The notes: generated by a model from the letters alone, not told the origin. A DNA stretch of 64,000 nt from Streptomyces sp. AP-93 (GCF_022808175.1 NZ_JALGBX010000013.1:62001-126000); one strand, 5' to 3'. Positions 1 through 8,973 are shown, counted from the first letter of the stretch. Made by a program: numbers and translations.

Positions 1-1275
1 CATGAACGGCGCCATGCAGGCCAGGCCGATGCCGTAGGCGAGATTTCCTCGCCAGCCCCATCGGCCGTATATGCCGTGCGGGTTGAAGATCTCCTTGACG
101 ACGTACTGGCCGCGCCGGACGAAGAAGAAGTCGACCAGGTTGATGGCCGTCCAGGGGATGAACAGGTACGTCAGCACCACCACCACGTTGGCGAAGAACC
201 AGTTGAACTGGTCGATGCCGACAAGGGTGGAGACCGTTCCGACGGCCGCCAGCATGATCCCGATCGTCGCGACCCGCAGGGTCCGCGTCGGCTTGACCGG
301 CCGGAACGAGTCCAAGATCGAGATCATGGTCAGGCTGCCGCCGTACTGGTTGATCGCCATGATGGAGAGCAGGCCGACCAGCAGGACGACGACGGCGATC
401 GTGCCGAATCCGCTGAACAACCGGTCAGCCGACAGCTTCAGGGCGGTCACCGGATCCGTGCCCTTGGGTGCGGCGGCCGAGACCACGGCGCCGAGGATGA
501 ACACCCAGATCCCGGAGACGGCGCTCGGCAGGTAGGTCCACCAGAAGGTGCTGCGCACGGGGACATCGGGTCTGAGGTAGCGCGAGTAGTCCGAGACGTA
601 CGGCGCCCAGCCCAGTTGGAAGCCGGCGACGAAGACGAAGACGAGCATGAACGGGGCGAGGTCGAACGGGCCGGCGTCCCAGACGCCGTCCGGCAGCCCT
701 CCGCCGAACAGGGCGGACACGGTGACTGCTGCGGTGACCACGACGAAGGGCCAGGTGAGCCACCTGTTGAGGCGGTGGATCCACTCGTACCCGAACAGGG
801 CGATCACGGTCGCCACCGCGGCGGCCAGCAGATAGCCGATTCCGTTGGGAACTCCGGTGAGCAGGTTCATGGCCTGGCCGGACAGCAGGGCATCGGAAGT
901 GTTGAAGGCGATGTAGTTGACGAGCGCGAACACCCACACCGTCAGTGCAGCGCCCAGGTAGCCGAACTGCGCCCTCGACTGCACCAGTTGGGGCAATCCC
1001 AGTTGGGGGCCCTGGGCCGAGTGGAACGCCATGAAGAACGTCCCGAAGAGCGAGCCGAGGACCGTGGCGACCACGGTCCAGACGAGCGAAGCCCCCATGG
1101 ACAGCGTCACGACGCCGGTCGCCAGGCCGGTGAGGTTGAGGCTGCCGACGAACCAGATGGCCCCGACGCTCGAGGGTTTGCCATGCCGTTCGGAGAGGGG
1201 CACCCAGTCGATCGAGTGCTGTTCGATGCCCGCAGGAGATGCGGAGTTGTGCGGGTGTGAGTCAACCGGGGCCAT
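1..1275 (-). CDS. NCS1-family nucleobase/cytosine permease (3' end outside window)
   Basis: Reading leftward from ATG at 1275, the protein begins MAPVDSHPHN and has a hydrophilic head of about 40 residues. A glycine-rich first membrane segment (GSLNLTGLATGVVTLSMG) and repeated hydrophobic segments follow. The motif GPQLGLPQLVQSRAQFGYLG is typical of the nucleobase:cation symporter-1 family (cytosine, purine, uracil, allantoin or hydantoin uptake across the inner membrane). The frame stays open to base 1, so about 425 codons are visible and the C-terminus is missing. Substrate cannot be decided from the sequence. The gene is divergent from the nucleoside kinase, and a promoter-operator region lies 75-135 bases upstream. 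Confidence 0.85.
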   Translation of the reverse strand, partial: MAPVDSHPHNSASPAGIEQHSIDWVPLSERHGKPSSVGAIWFVGSLNLTGLATGVVTLSMGASLVWTVVATVLGSLFGTFFMAFHSAQGPQLGLPQLVQSRAQFGYLGAALTVWVFALVNYIAFNTSDALLSGQAMNLLTGVPNGIGYLLAAAVATVIALFGYEWIHRLNRWLTWPFVVVTAAVTVSALFGGGLPDGVWDAGPFDLAPFMLVFVFVAGFQLGWAPYVSDYSRYLRPDVPVRSTFWWTYLPSAVSGIWVFILGAVVSAAAPKGTDPVTALKLSADRLFSGFGTIAVVVLLVGLLSIMAINQYGGSLTMISILDSFRPVKPTRTLRVATIGIMLAAVGTVSTLVGIDQFNWFFANVVVVLTYLFIPWTAINLVDFFFVRRGQYVVKEIFNPHGIYGRWGWRGNLAYGIGLACMAPFM

Positions 1276-1350
1276 GTGGGCTCCTGTACACGGGGGCTTG
1301 CATGAAGCCGTCAGCGGCCCCGACCATCCAGGGTCGGTCGGGGTGCGCTC

Positions 1351-1409
1351 ACAGTAGGGACTGACGGAAATTTCAGTCAATGCCTTTGACGGGCTGAAAA
1401 CTGACGGAG
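1351..1409 (-). promoter_or_regulatory. Promoter and operator of the NCS1 permease
   Basis: On the minus strand a TTGACT hexamer (1375-1380) is separated by 18 bases from TACTGT (1351-1356), a good vegetative-type promoter. Nested inverted repeats overlap the -35 box: GTCAA-tgcct-TTGAC (1376-1390) inside TTTCAG (1371-1376) and CTGAAA (1394-1399). A direct repeat ACTGACGGA lies at 1360-1368 and again at 1400-1408. This looks like a repressor site covering the -35 region. The regulator is unknown. Confidence 0.55.
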
Positions 1410-1445
1410 ACGGCGCCGGGGATGTCGCTGCGCCCACGCGATGCC

Positions 1446-1478
1446 CGGGCGGGGGAGGGCGCCGTCCTCCCCCGCCCG
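1446..1478. other. 13-bp perfect GC hairpin in the divergent gap
   Basis: CGGGCGGGGGAGG (1446-1458) and CCTCCCCCGCCCG (1466-1478) form a perfect 13-bp stem with a 7-base loop. It sits between two diverging genes, so it is not an ordinary end-of-gene terminator. It could be a 5' leader hairpin of the kinase mRNA or the end of an unseen transcript. The rest of the 1276-1734 gap holds the permease promoter and the kinase ribosome binding site; I see no gene in it. Confidence 0.4.
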
Positions 1479-1734
1479 AAAGGCCCCCGGGAGTCATTTA
1501 TGCTTCAGGGCGGCCGCGGGGTGGTGGCTCGTGGCCGTACGCGGCTCTGCGGAACGGGCCGGTCCGGCCGGTCGAGGGGGGCGTCCTGCGTCCGGGCCTC
1601 GGCCCGGACCGGCACCGCATGACGCTGATCACGAAGATCATGGGGAATCGAGCGACCACCGACACGCGGCCCAGTGGGGTGGGGCGCCCGGCCCACGCGC
1701 CCGCGAACAGAAGATCCCCAGGGAGAAGTGAGGT

Positions 1735-2397
1735 ATGCCAGTGATCTGCGTCGGAGGCATGATCGGAATCGGCAAGACGAGCGTCGCCGAGCTGCTCGCC
1801 AAGGAGCTGGGCAGCGAAGTCTTCTACGAGAGCGTGGAAGACAATCCGATCCTCCCGCTCTTCTACACGGCGAGCCCCGAGGAGATCCAGGCGAAGCGCT
1901 ACCCCTTCCTCCTGCAGCTCTACTTCCTGCAGACCCGGTTCGCCGCGATCAAGGAGGCGTACAAGCAGGGCGACAACGTCCTGGACCGGTCCATCTACGA
2001 GGACTGGTACTTCGCCAAGGTCAATCACGACCTGGGCCGGATCAGCTCCCTCGAGATGCGGGTGTACGAGGGGCTGCTGGGCGAGATGATGCGCGAGATC
2101 GACGGCCTGCCGTACCGCAAGGCGCCCGATCTCATGGTCTACCTCAAGGCGGACTTCGAGACGGTGCTGCACCGCATCGGCCTGCGGGGCCGCGATTTCG
2201 AGCAGGACGAGAGCCTCGTCGAGTACTACCGGACCCTGTGGTCCGGCTACGACGACTGGGTGCACAAGCACTACTCGGCCAGTGACGTCCTCGTCATCGA
2301 CATGAATCACACCGATGTGGTGCACAGCCCGGAGGACGCGGCCCGCGTGGTGCGCGAGGTCAAGGACGCCCTCGCGGCGGGCCGGCTCGAGGCCTGA
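1735..2397 (+). CDS. Deoxynucleoside kinase (dNK/dAK-dGK family)
   Basis: This 220-residue cytosolic kinase is expected to phosphorylate deoxynucleosides for salvage. The P-loop is at residues 7-16 (GGMIGIGKTS). The DRS motif (LDRSIYEDWYF, about residues 83-93) and an arginine-rich lid (GLRGRDFEQDES, about 144-155) are those of the dNK family (PF01712), and the length is normal. An AGGGAGAAG ribosome binding site lies 8-10 bases before ATG 1735. It is divergent from a nucleobase permease, consistent with a salvage function, though no shared control is proven. Base specificity cannot be read from the sequence. Confidence 0.9.
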   Translation: MPVICVGGMIGIGKTSVAELLAKELGSEVFYESVEDNPILPLFYTASPEEIQAKRYPFLLQLYFLQTRFAAIKEAYKQGDNVLDRSIYEDWYFAKVNHDLGRISSLEMRVYEGLLGEMMREIDGLPYRKAPDLMVYLKADFETVLHRIGLRGRDFEQDESLVEYYRTLWSGYDDWVHKHYSASDVLVIDMNHTDVVHSPEDAARVVREVKDALAAGRLEA

Positions 2398-2454
2398 CGG
2401 TGTGATGCGAACGGGCCGGCGGCGCCTTCCCCGGCGCCGCTCCGGCAGCACCCC

Positions 2455-3389
2455 CGCGGCCTGGCGGTACTCGCCCTGACGGAGATGTGGGAGCGTTTCA
2501 GCCTCTACGGGATGATTGCGATCCTGGTGCACTTCGGCCCGGCCTGCTCCTGATCACCCTCGGCGCGGGCCTTCTCAAGACCAACATCACCGCGATGGTG
2601 GGCTCCCTCTACGCCAGGGGCGACAACTGACTGACGCAGTTCGCCCTCGGCAAGAAGCGGACGGCCGAGACCTACGCCGAGCCCCCCGTCGTCCCCCTCA
2701 GCCAGCGCGAACGCCGCAACCTGCTGCGCGCCGCGGGGATCGCAGCCGCCGCCCTCGCGGCACTCGTACTGCTCGCCGCCGGTACCGGCCTCGTGAACCT
2801 CGACACGGGCACGTACGCGCTGACGGCCACCGGTGTCATCGTCCTCCTCGGATGGGCGATGCCGGCGAGCTGGACCCAGTCCATCGCCTCGGTGTTCGGG
2901 ATCGCGCTGGCGCCGGTGTTCGCACTGTTCTGGGTGCGCGGGGGCCGCCGGTTCTCCACCCCCGGAAAGTTCGCCACGGCACTCGCCCTGGTGGGCCTCT
3001 CCTTCCTCGTCATGGCCCTCACCTCCTCGCTCGCCACCGGCGGGGCGAAGGTCTCCCTGGGCCGGCTGATCGGCGTCTACTTCCTCCAGGTCGTCGGCGA
3101 GCTCTTCCTGAGCCTGGTGGGCGTGGTGATGACCATGGTTCTCGCGCCGCGGGCCTTCACGAACGGGATGATCGGCATCTGGTTCCTGGCGGCCGCGACC
3201 GGCGACGGCATCGACGGCCGGCTCCCGCGCCTGGACCTCGTACTCGGGCAGCCCGCCAACTTCATGTGGCAGGGCACCCTGCTGATCGTCGCGGGCCTGG
3301 TCATGCTGGGCCGCTCGGAGTGGCTGCGCTCGCTGATCGGAGAGCGCCGACCGGGTGAGACGCCGGCCGCGATGCCGGCCACCACCTGA
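2455..3389 (+). pseudogene. Decayed POT/PTR2 proton-coupled peptide transporter
   Basis: Three pieces of one POT-family transporter lie in order. The first is the N-terminal signature (EMWERFSLYGMIAIL, 2488-2532), ending in a stop at about 2551. The second, in another frame, is LITLGAGLLKTNITAMVGSLY (from about 2551), matching the family's GxGLxKPNI.xMVG.LY motif and stopped by TGA at about 2628. The third is a long open C-terminal half with about six membrane segments (2641-3389). A large part of the first half of the family (normally about 450-500 residues) is deleted, and two stops interrupt the frame. No usable start is present. Confidence 0.8.
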
Positions 3390-3450
3390 GGCCGCGCGTC
3401 GGCCCGGCCCGGCCGTCATTCACTCGGGAGAGTTTTACGGAGATACCGTC

Positions 3451-5703
3451 ATGTCTGGGACATACTCTCGCCCCATGGGCTGGACGAACACGCTGAAGGA
3501 CATCGCCCGAGCCGGCCTGCGCGTCGAGCGGACCAGGCTCGAACCGCTGGTCACCCTGCGCGCGACGGCGGGCCTGGCCCTGTCGGGATGCGTCGCCCTG
3601 TGGCTGTTCGGCGGTACCGCGGCCGCGGGCGCCGCCTACGGTGCCCTGCTCGGCGGGATCGCGGTGTTCCAGCGCAGTTGGCGGCCCGACCCGGTGCTCC
3701 CGGTGATCTCGGCGCTGACCCTCGGCGTCACGAGCTTCCTGAGCTACCTCACCGGCGGCTACCTGCCCCTCTTCCTCCTCCTGGTCGCCCTGTGGACGTT
3801 CCTGGGAGGCATGGCCTGGTCGCTGGGAGCCAACGCGGGCAGCCTCGGCACGACCAACGCCGCGGTGATGCTGGTGACCGTGACCCTGCCGGCCACCATC
3901 ACGCAGTCCCTGGGGCAGGCCGCCCTGATGGCCGCCGGCGGACTCGTGCAGGCGGCCCTGGTGGTGCTCTTCCCCATCCGCCGCTGGGGACGGCACCGCG
4001 ACGCGCTCGCCGACGCCCTGGCCGCCGAGGCCGACTACGCCCGCCGGCTGCGCCAGGACCCCACCGCCCCCTTCACCCCCGGCCCCTTCGCCCAGGCGCG
4101 GGACGCGGCCTCGCTCAGCGCCCGCCAGCTACGCCGCCGACCGGCCCAACTGCACGGTGCGCGGAGCCTGGCCGAGCGGATCCGCCCGGTCCTCGCCTCG
4201 CTCGCCGACCCCGCCCTCACCGGCGGCCACCAGGACGGCCCCGCCCGCGACCGGGCCCACGAACTGCTCGCCGCGGCGGCCGCGATCCCGGACACGGCGG
4301 CCGACGCGATCCGCCGCGGCCGCCCCGCCGAACTCCCGCCCCAGGCCCTCGCCGCCATCGACATCCCCCCGGGCGGCCCCGTACTCACGGGCGCAGCCGA
4401 ACAGGCGGCCACCCGGCTGCGCGCCCTGCTGCGCGACGTGGCCGAGACCGCCCGCGGCGATCGCAGCGATACCAACGGTCACAGCGACAGCAACGGTCAC
4501 AGCGACAGCAACGGTCACAGCGACAGCAACGGTCACAGTGGTGACAGCGGTGACAGCGGCCGGGCCGGCGAGAACCGCCGGCCGGACGGCGGGGACACCC
4601 TCGTACGCCCTCCACTCCGCGAGGAGGCCAGGGAAGCCGTCCGCACCGTGCGCGGACAACTGCACCACGACTACCCGGTGTTCCGGCACGCGGTCCGCGC
4701 CACCGTCGTCGTCGTGCTGGGCGACCTCATCGGCCGCGCCCTGCCCTTCGGGCACGGCTACTGGGTCCCGCTGGTCGCCCTCCTGATCATGCGCCCGGGC
4801 TTCTCCCACACCTACGGCCGTGCCGCGGCCCGCCTCGGCGGCACCGTCGTCGGCCTGATCATCGCCGGCGGGATCGTGCAACTCGCCCAGCCCGGACCCC
4901 TGGCCTGCGGGATCCTCTCCGTGATCTGCGGAGGACTGATCCTGCTCTTCATGTACACCGGCTACGCGCCCGTCCAGGTCGCCGCCTCGGCGTACACCGT
5001 CTTCACCCTCGCCATGGCCGGCGTGGGCCTCGACCAATCGGTGCCCGCACGCCTCGTCCTGACCCTCATCGGCGGGTGCCTGGCCATGCTGGCCTACGCC
5101 CTCTACCCCTCCTGGGAGACGCCCGGACTGCGCACCCGCCTCGCCGACTGGATCAAGGCGGACCTCGTCTACGCCGCCACGGTCGTACGTCACTACGCCG
5201 ACCCCACCCGGCAGAGCGCCCGCGAGACCCGCGAAGCCGTCCTGTCCGCCCGTACCTCCGTCCTCGCCTGGCGCAACGCCGTGGCCCTGGCCGAGAAGGA
5301 ACCCGTACGCCAACGCGGCCTCTCCCGCACCGCGGAGGCCGGAGCCGAGCAGGCCCTCGCCGAAGTAGCCCACATCACGATGCTTCTGGAAGCCCACCTG
5401 CCCGAACCCGGCAGCCCGCACCTCCCCTCGGCGGCCGCCCTGGCCACCGCCCTGCAGCAGTCGGCCGAGGACGCGGACCGTGCGGTGCGAGACAAGCTCG
5501 TCCCGACCTGGGAACCGGTCCGCACCGCCCTCAATGCCTGGAACGGGGAGGACCCGGGGGACGAGGCGGACCGCATGCTGCACCGCGCCGGACCCCTCCT
5601 CCTCACCGCCCTGGACGAACTGTCCACGGCCCTGGAATACGCCGCACCCCCCATGACCACCACCGGCGCACCACCCCGAGCGGAGCCGGCGGCCCGTTCA
5701 TAA
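3451..5703 (+). CDS. FUSC-family (fusaric acid resistance-like) membrane protein
   Basis: The 750-residue protein has two blocks of membrane helices, at about residues 30-170 and 410-560, separated and followed by long soluble regions. This is the FUSC/aromatic-acid-exporter plan (PF13515). The second block starts after VFRHAVRATVVVVLGDLIG and contains PFGHGYWVPLVALLIMRPGF, a hallmark of these proteins. ATG 3451 is chosen because GGAG sits 8 bases upstream; the frame is open further upstream but without a site. A low-complexity NGHSDS repeat at residues 342-365 joins the halves. Probable efflux of small aromatic or organic acids; the substrate is unknown. Confidence 0.85.
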   Translation: MSGTYSRPMGWTNTLKDIARAGLRVERTRLEPLVTLRATAGLALSGCVALWLFGGTAAAGAAYGALLGGIAVFQRSWRPDPVLPVISALTLGVTSFLSYLTGGYLPLFLLLVALWTFLGGMAWSLGANAGSLGTTNAAVMLVTVTLPATITQSLGQAALMAAGGLVQAALVVLFPIRRWGRHRDALADALAAEADYARRLRQDPTAPFTPGPFAQARDAASLSARQLRRRPAQLHGARSLAERIRPVLASLADPALTGGHQDGPARDRAHELLAAAAAIPDTAADAIRRGRPAELPPQALAAIDIPPGGPVLTGAAEQAATRLRALLRDVAETARGDRSDTNGHSDSNGHSDSNGHSDSNGHSGDSGDSGRAGENRRPDGGDTLVRPPLREEAREAVRTVRGQLHHDYPVFRHAVRATVVVVLGDLIGRALPFGHGYWVPLVALLIMRPGFSHTYGRAAARLGGTVVGLIIAGGIVQLAQPGPLACGILSVICGGLILLFMYTGYAPVQVAASAYTVFTLAMAGVGLDQSVPARLVLTLIGGCLAMLAYALYPSWETPGLRTRLADWIKADLVYAATVVRHYADPTRQSARETREAVLSARTSVLAWRNAVALAEKEPVRQRGLSRTAEAGAEQALAEVAHITMLLEAHLPEPGSPHLPSAAALATALQQSAEDADRAVRDKLVPTWEPVRTALNAWNGEDPGDEADRMLHRAGPLLLTALDELSTALEYAAPPMTTTGAPPRAEPAARS
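4474..4545 (+). repeat. 18-bp tandem repeat inside the FUSC gene
   Basis: Three perfect copies of AACGGTCACAGCGACAGC (4474-4527) and a fourth diverged copy encode repeated Asn-Gly-His-Ser-Asp-Ser in the cytoplasmic linker. A 9-bp GGTGACAGC pair follows. The unit keeps the frame, so copy-number change would only lengthen or shorten a flexible linker. Confidence 0.85.
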
Positions 5704-5785
5704 GGGAGGGCGTACCCGATGCGGTGGGCCCGGCGGGATGGCCCTGGTGCGAGTGGGGTGGCGGCCGGGGAGGTACTTTGCTCGG

Positions 5786-6226
5786 GTGAGTCTCCTTGAT
5801 GATGTAGCAGAGCGTGACGGCTGGCGTTGCTGGGTGTGTGACGAACCGGTCGACCCCCACGAGTCGGTGAACGACCCGCGGGGGCCCAGCGTCGACAGCC
5901 GGACCGCCGACCGGAAGGCCAAGGTCGCCGAACGGCTCGCGCACCGCGGGTGCAACACGCGCAAGGGCGCGGTCAAGGTGGTCATCGCCTGGCCGGAGCG
6001 CCTGTACGTGGTCGAACCCGCGCCGCTGATCGCCGTCGCCGAGAGGCTGGAGCGCAAGGGTGGCCGCGAGATGGTGGGCCGTTGTCCGACCAAGAAGGAT
6101 GCGCAAGAGGCGGCGGATTGGCTGGTGGACCGGTTCTCCCGGCTGGTACCGGGGATGCCGGTGACCGCCGACATCCAGGCCGGCGGCGGCCAGTTCCTCA
6201 TCGTCCTGGCCACCGGCCGCCGCTGA
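5786..6226 (+). CDS. HNH/treble-clef-like small protein
   Basis: The 146-residue protein starts at GTG 5786, preceded by GGGGAGG about 12 bases upstream; an ATG at 5738 is in frame but less likely. Residues 10-61 look like an HNH nuclease fold: RDGWRCWVCDEPVDP (Cys15, Cys18) and later AHRGCNTRKG (His53, Cys56, Asn57). The central DH pair expected in active HNH enzymes is replaced by SVDSRT, so cleavage activity is doubtful. The C-terminal 85 residues are unrecognised. It may be a nucleic-acid-binding or degenerate nuclease protein. It stands alone, not beside restriction genes. Confidence 0.6.
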   Translation: MSLLDDVAERDGWRCWVCDEPVDPHESVNDPRGPSVDSRTADRKAKVAERLAHRGCNTRKGAVKVVIAWPERLYVVEPAPLIAVAERLERKGGREMVGRCPTKKDAQEAADWLVDRFSRLVPGMPVTADIQAGGGQFLIVLATGRR

Positions 6227-6264
6227 CCGGGGATCCCCGCCACGCGCCCCGCCGTGGCTTGGGC

Positions 6265-6834
6265 TCAGTGTGCGAGCGCCGACCAGGGGCTGAGCCCCAC
6301 CTTGGCGGTGTTGCCCAGGTCCACGGGCGCGTTCAGCCGCAGTGTCAGCCGGGGCGCGCCCGGCTTGGGGACGAGCTCCAGCACCCGCCCCTCGGTGGCG
6401 GGCACGGTCGAGTCGGTGACCAGGTTGCGCCACAGCAGTCCCGTCGTGGCGGCCTGGCCCGGCTGGAGCGTCACCCGTTTCGGCGGCGCGGCACTGCCGG
6501 CGGTCGAGGTGGTCACGCCGTTCGTCCCGTGCCCGATGTCCACCCGGAGGGGCCGGTCCTCCCCGTCCAGCAGCCGGACCTCCGGGTAGCCCTCCAGTAC
6601 GTATGCCGCCGAGCCGCAGTTGACCAGCTGGAAGTCTGATGACCGCAGCCCCATCGCCGCGTTCACCTCGCCTTCGGCGAGCCGTACTCCACCCTCGGGG
6701 CAGGGCTCGGCCCTGCCTGAAGGCGGGGCCTCCCCGATGGACTCCATGACCGAGTCGCACCCCACCAGCATCAACGTCAGGGCTCCTGCCCCGGCCATCG
6801 CCCCGATCCGCCTCGCCCACCCGTGTACACGCAT
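6265..6834 (-). CDS. DUF4232-like secreted lipoprotein
   Basis: The 189-residue protein begins with a classic lipoprotein signal peptide whose lipobox LMLVGC places the acylated cysteine at residue 26. The mature part matches the beta-sandwich DUF4232 type common in Streptomyces: an N-terminal segment ending in LVNCGSAAYVLEGYPEVRLLDG and a C-terminal LVPKPGAPRLTLRLN. It is predicted to be anchored to the outer face of the membrane; its role is unknown. The gene is divergent from the chitinase, with about 325 bases between them. Confidence 0.75.
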   Translation of the reverse strand: MRVHGWARRIGAMAGAGALTLMLVGCDSVMESIGEAPPSGRAEPCPEGGVRLAEGEVNAAMGLRSSDFQLVNCGSAAYVLEGYPEVRLLDGEDRPLRVDIGHGTNGVTTSTAGSAAPPKRVTLQPGQAATTGLLWRNLVTDSTVPATEGRVLELVPKPGAPRLTLRLNAPVDLGNTAKVGLSPWSALAH

Positions 6835-7011
6835 CCCTCGACCCTACGTTCCCGTGGATCTCGCCTCGCGGGGGCATCGGCGAGTCCGACGCGATCGCCG
6901 ATGCGGCGCGGCGCGGTACGGCACGGTCGGACTCCCGCTGTGGGACGACCGGTTCGGCGTTCCGCCGACGTCGCGGATCGGGTCCCCATCCGGCGCGGCC
7001 ACTTCTCTCCT

Positions 7012-7070
7012 ATTGGTCCAGACCTATTGACCGGCCCTGCCGTTCCTCCTACGATCCGGTCCGGACCAGC
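7012..7070 (+). promoter_or_regulatory. Two dre-like DasR operator sites before the chitinase
   Basis: ATTGGTCCAGACCTAT at 7012-7027 closely fits the published DasR-responsive element (core TGGTCTAGACCA) and equals the 12-bp repeat TGGTCCAGACCT described for Streptomyces chitinase promoters. A second palindrome, CCGGTCCGGACCAG, lies at 7056-7069. Both sit 90-150 bases before the chitinase start, as expected for repression by the GlcNAc-sensing regulator DasR and induction by chitin. Nothing else is evident in the 6835-7158 gap. Confidence 0.75.
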
Positions 7071-7158
7071 CCCACCTGTCCCCACCTCACCCAGAGCCGG
7101 GCGTCACGTCCCCACGCGTCGGTCACGTCCACGGCGCTCGGCGGGAATGGAGCGCACC

Positions 7159-8847
7159 ATGTTCCGTCGGAGATCACGTACTCCGAGCCTGACGGCTGAC
7201 ACCGGCCCTTCTGTGAACCGGGCCGGCCGCGCCAAGCGCGGAACGACCGTCCTGAACCGCTCCCTCGCCGGGGTGAGCGCCGCCGCCGTCATGGGAACCG
7301 GCATCGCCGTGGCCGGCTCCGTCGCGGCCGGGGCCGCGACGGCCGATGCCGTCGCCACCAACCTGGTGGTCAACTCCGGATTCGAGAACGGCCTCTCCGC
7401 CTGGACCTGCTCCGGAGGATCCGGCGTGGTCGTCAGTAGTCCGGTCCGTTCGGGCTCCTCCGCGCTCAAGGCCACGCCGACCGGCCAGGACAACGCCCAG
7501 TGCGTCCAGACCGTCAGCGTGCAGCCCAACTCCCAGTACACGCTGAGTGCTTACGTCCAGGGCAGCTACGTCTACCTGGGAGCCACCGGCACCGGGCTCA
7601 CCAGTGCCCCGTCCACCTGGACGCCGAACAGTCCGTCGTACGGCCAGCTCAGCGTCGGCTTCACCACGGGGCCGAGCACCACCTCGGTGACCGTCTACCT
7701 GCACGGGTGGTACGGGCAGCCCGCGTACCACGCGGACGACGTATCGCTCACCGGCCCCGGCGGCAGCAGCCCCACGCCGACCACCACGCCGCCGCCGACG
7801 ACCGTCCCGCCGACCACTGCGCCCCCGACCACCGCCCCGCCGACCACCGTGCCCCCGACCACCACGCCCCCGACGACCGCCCCGCCGGGCGAGACCTGCC
7901 CCACGAAGCCCAAGCCGTCGGGCAAGGTCCTGCAGGGCTACTGGGAGAACTGGGACGGCGCCGCGAACGGCGTCCACCCCGGCATGGGCTGGGTCCCCAT
8001 CACGGACAGCCGGATCGCCGCGCACGGCTACAACGTCATCAACGCCGCCTTCCCGGTGATTCTCTCGGACGGCACCGTCTTGTGGCAGGACGGCATGGAC
8101 GTCGGCGTCAAGGTCTCGACCCCAGCCGACATGTGCCAGGCCAAGGCGGCCGGCGCCACGATCCTGATGTCGATAGGCGGTGCCACCGCGGGCATCGACC
8201 TGAGCTCCAGCACCGTCGCCGACAAGTTCGTGGCGACCGTCGTCCCGATCCTCAAGAAGTACAACTTCGACGGAATCGACATCGACATCGAGACCGGCCT
8301 GACCGGAAGCGGCAACATCAACACGCTGTCCGCCTCCCAGGCCAACCTGGTGCGCATCATCGACGGCGTGCTGGCCCAGATGCCCGCGGGCTTCGGCCTG
8401 ACGATGGCTCCCGAAACCGCCTACGTCACCGGCGGAAGCGTCACCTACGGGTCGATCTGGGGCTCCTACCTGCCGATCATCAAGAAGTACGCCGACAACG
8501 GGCGGCTGTGGTGGCTGAACATGCAGTACTACAACGGCAGCATGTACGGCTGCTCCGGTGACTCCTACCAGGCCGGCACCGTCCAGGGATTCACCGCCCA
8601 GACCACGTGCCTGAACAACGGCCTGACCATCCAGGGCACCACCATCAAGGTGCCGTACGACAAGCAGGTGCCCGGCCTGCCGGCCCAGCCCGGCGCGGGC
8701 GGCGGCTACATGACGCCGAGCCTGGTCAGCCAGTCGTGGAACGCCTTCGGCGGTTCGCTGAAGGGGCTCATGACGTGGTCGCTCAACTGGGACGGCTCGA
8801 AGGGCTGGACCTTCGGCGACAACGTCAAGTCCCTCCAAGGTCGTTGA
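7159..8847 (+). CDS. Secreted GH18 chitinase with N-terminal carbohydrate-binding module
   Basis: The start at ATG 7159 has GGAG 7 bases upstream; an in-frame ATG at 7147 lacks a site. The 562-residue protein has a long signal peptide (to about residue 58), a jelly-roll CBM4/9- or CBM16-like module (about 70-200, NLVVNSGFENGLSAWTC), a Thr-Pro linker of repeated PPTT units (about 206-244) and a GH18 barrel (about 255-560). The catalytic DxxDxDxE motif reads DGIDIDIE at 371-378, with Glu378 as the acid/base, so the enzyme should be active on chitin outside the cell. dre-like operators upstream predict chitin-inducible expression. Confidence 0.92.
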   Translation: MFRRRSRTPSLTADTGPSVNRAGRAKRGTTVLNRSLAGVSAAAVMGTGIAVAGSVAAGAATADAVATNLVVNSGFENGLSAWTCSGGSGVVVSSPVRSGSSALKATPTGQDNAQCVQTVSVQPNSQYTLSAYVQGSYVYLGATGTGLTSAPSTWTPNSPSYGQLSVGFTTGPSTTSVTVYLHGWYGQPAYHADDVSLTGPGGSSPTPTTTPPPTTVPPTTAPPTTAPPTTVPPTTTPPTTAPPGETCPTKPKPSGKVLQGYWENWDGAANGVHPGMGWVPITDSRIAAHGYNVINAAFPVILSDGTVLWQDGMDVGVKVSTPADMCQAKAAGATILMSIGGATAGIDLSSSTVADKFVATVVPILKKYNFDGIDIDIETGLTGSGNINTLSASQANLVRIIDGVLAQMPAGFGLTMAPETAYVTGGSVTYGSIWGSYLPIIKKYADNGRLWWLNMQYYNGSMYGCSGDSYQAGTVQGFTAQTTCLNNGLTIQGTTIKVPYDKQVPGLPAQPGAGGGYMTPSLVSQSWNAFGGSLKGLMTWSLNWDGSKGWTFGDNVKSLQGR

Positions 8848-8868
8848 TCACACCCCTGAAATGAGCGG

Positions 8869-8910
8869 GCAGGGACCCCGGGGGAGCGTTGAGCGCCCCC
8901 GGGTCCCTGC
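8869..8910 (+). terminator. Terminator after the chitinase gene
   Basis: GCAGGGACCCCGGGGGAGCG (8869-8888) pairs with GCGCCCCCGGGTCCCTGC (8893-8910) around a TTGA loop, with small bulges. It follows the chitinase stop by about 20 bases and faces the convergent amidohydrolase gene, so it may work in both directions. Confidence 0.75.
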
Positions 8911-8973
8911 TGCTCTGTAGGGACCGGGCGGCGCGCCCTCCGGAACGGACGGACGCGGGGGCAGTGCCCGGGT

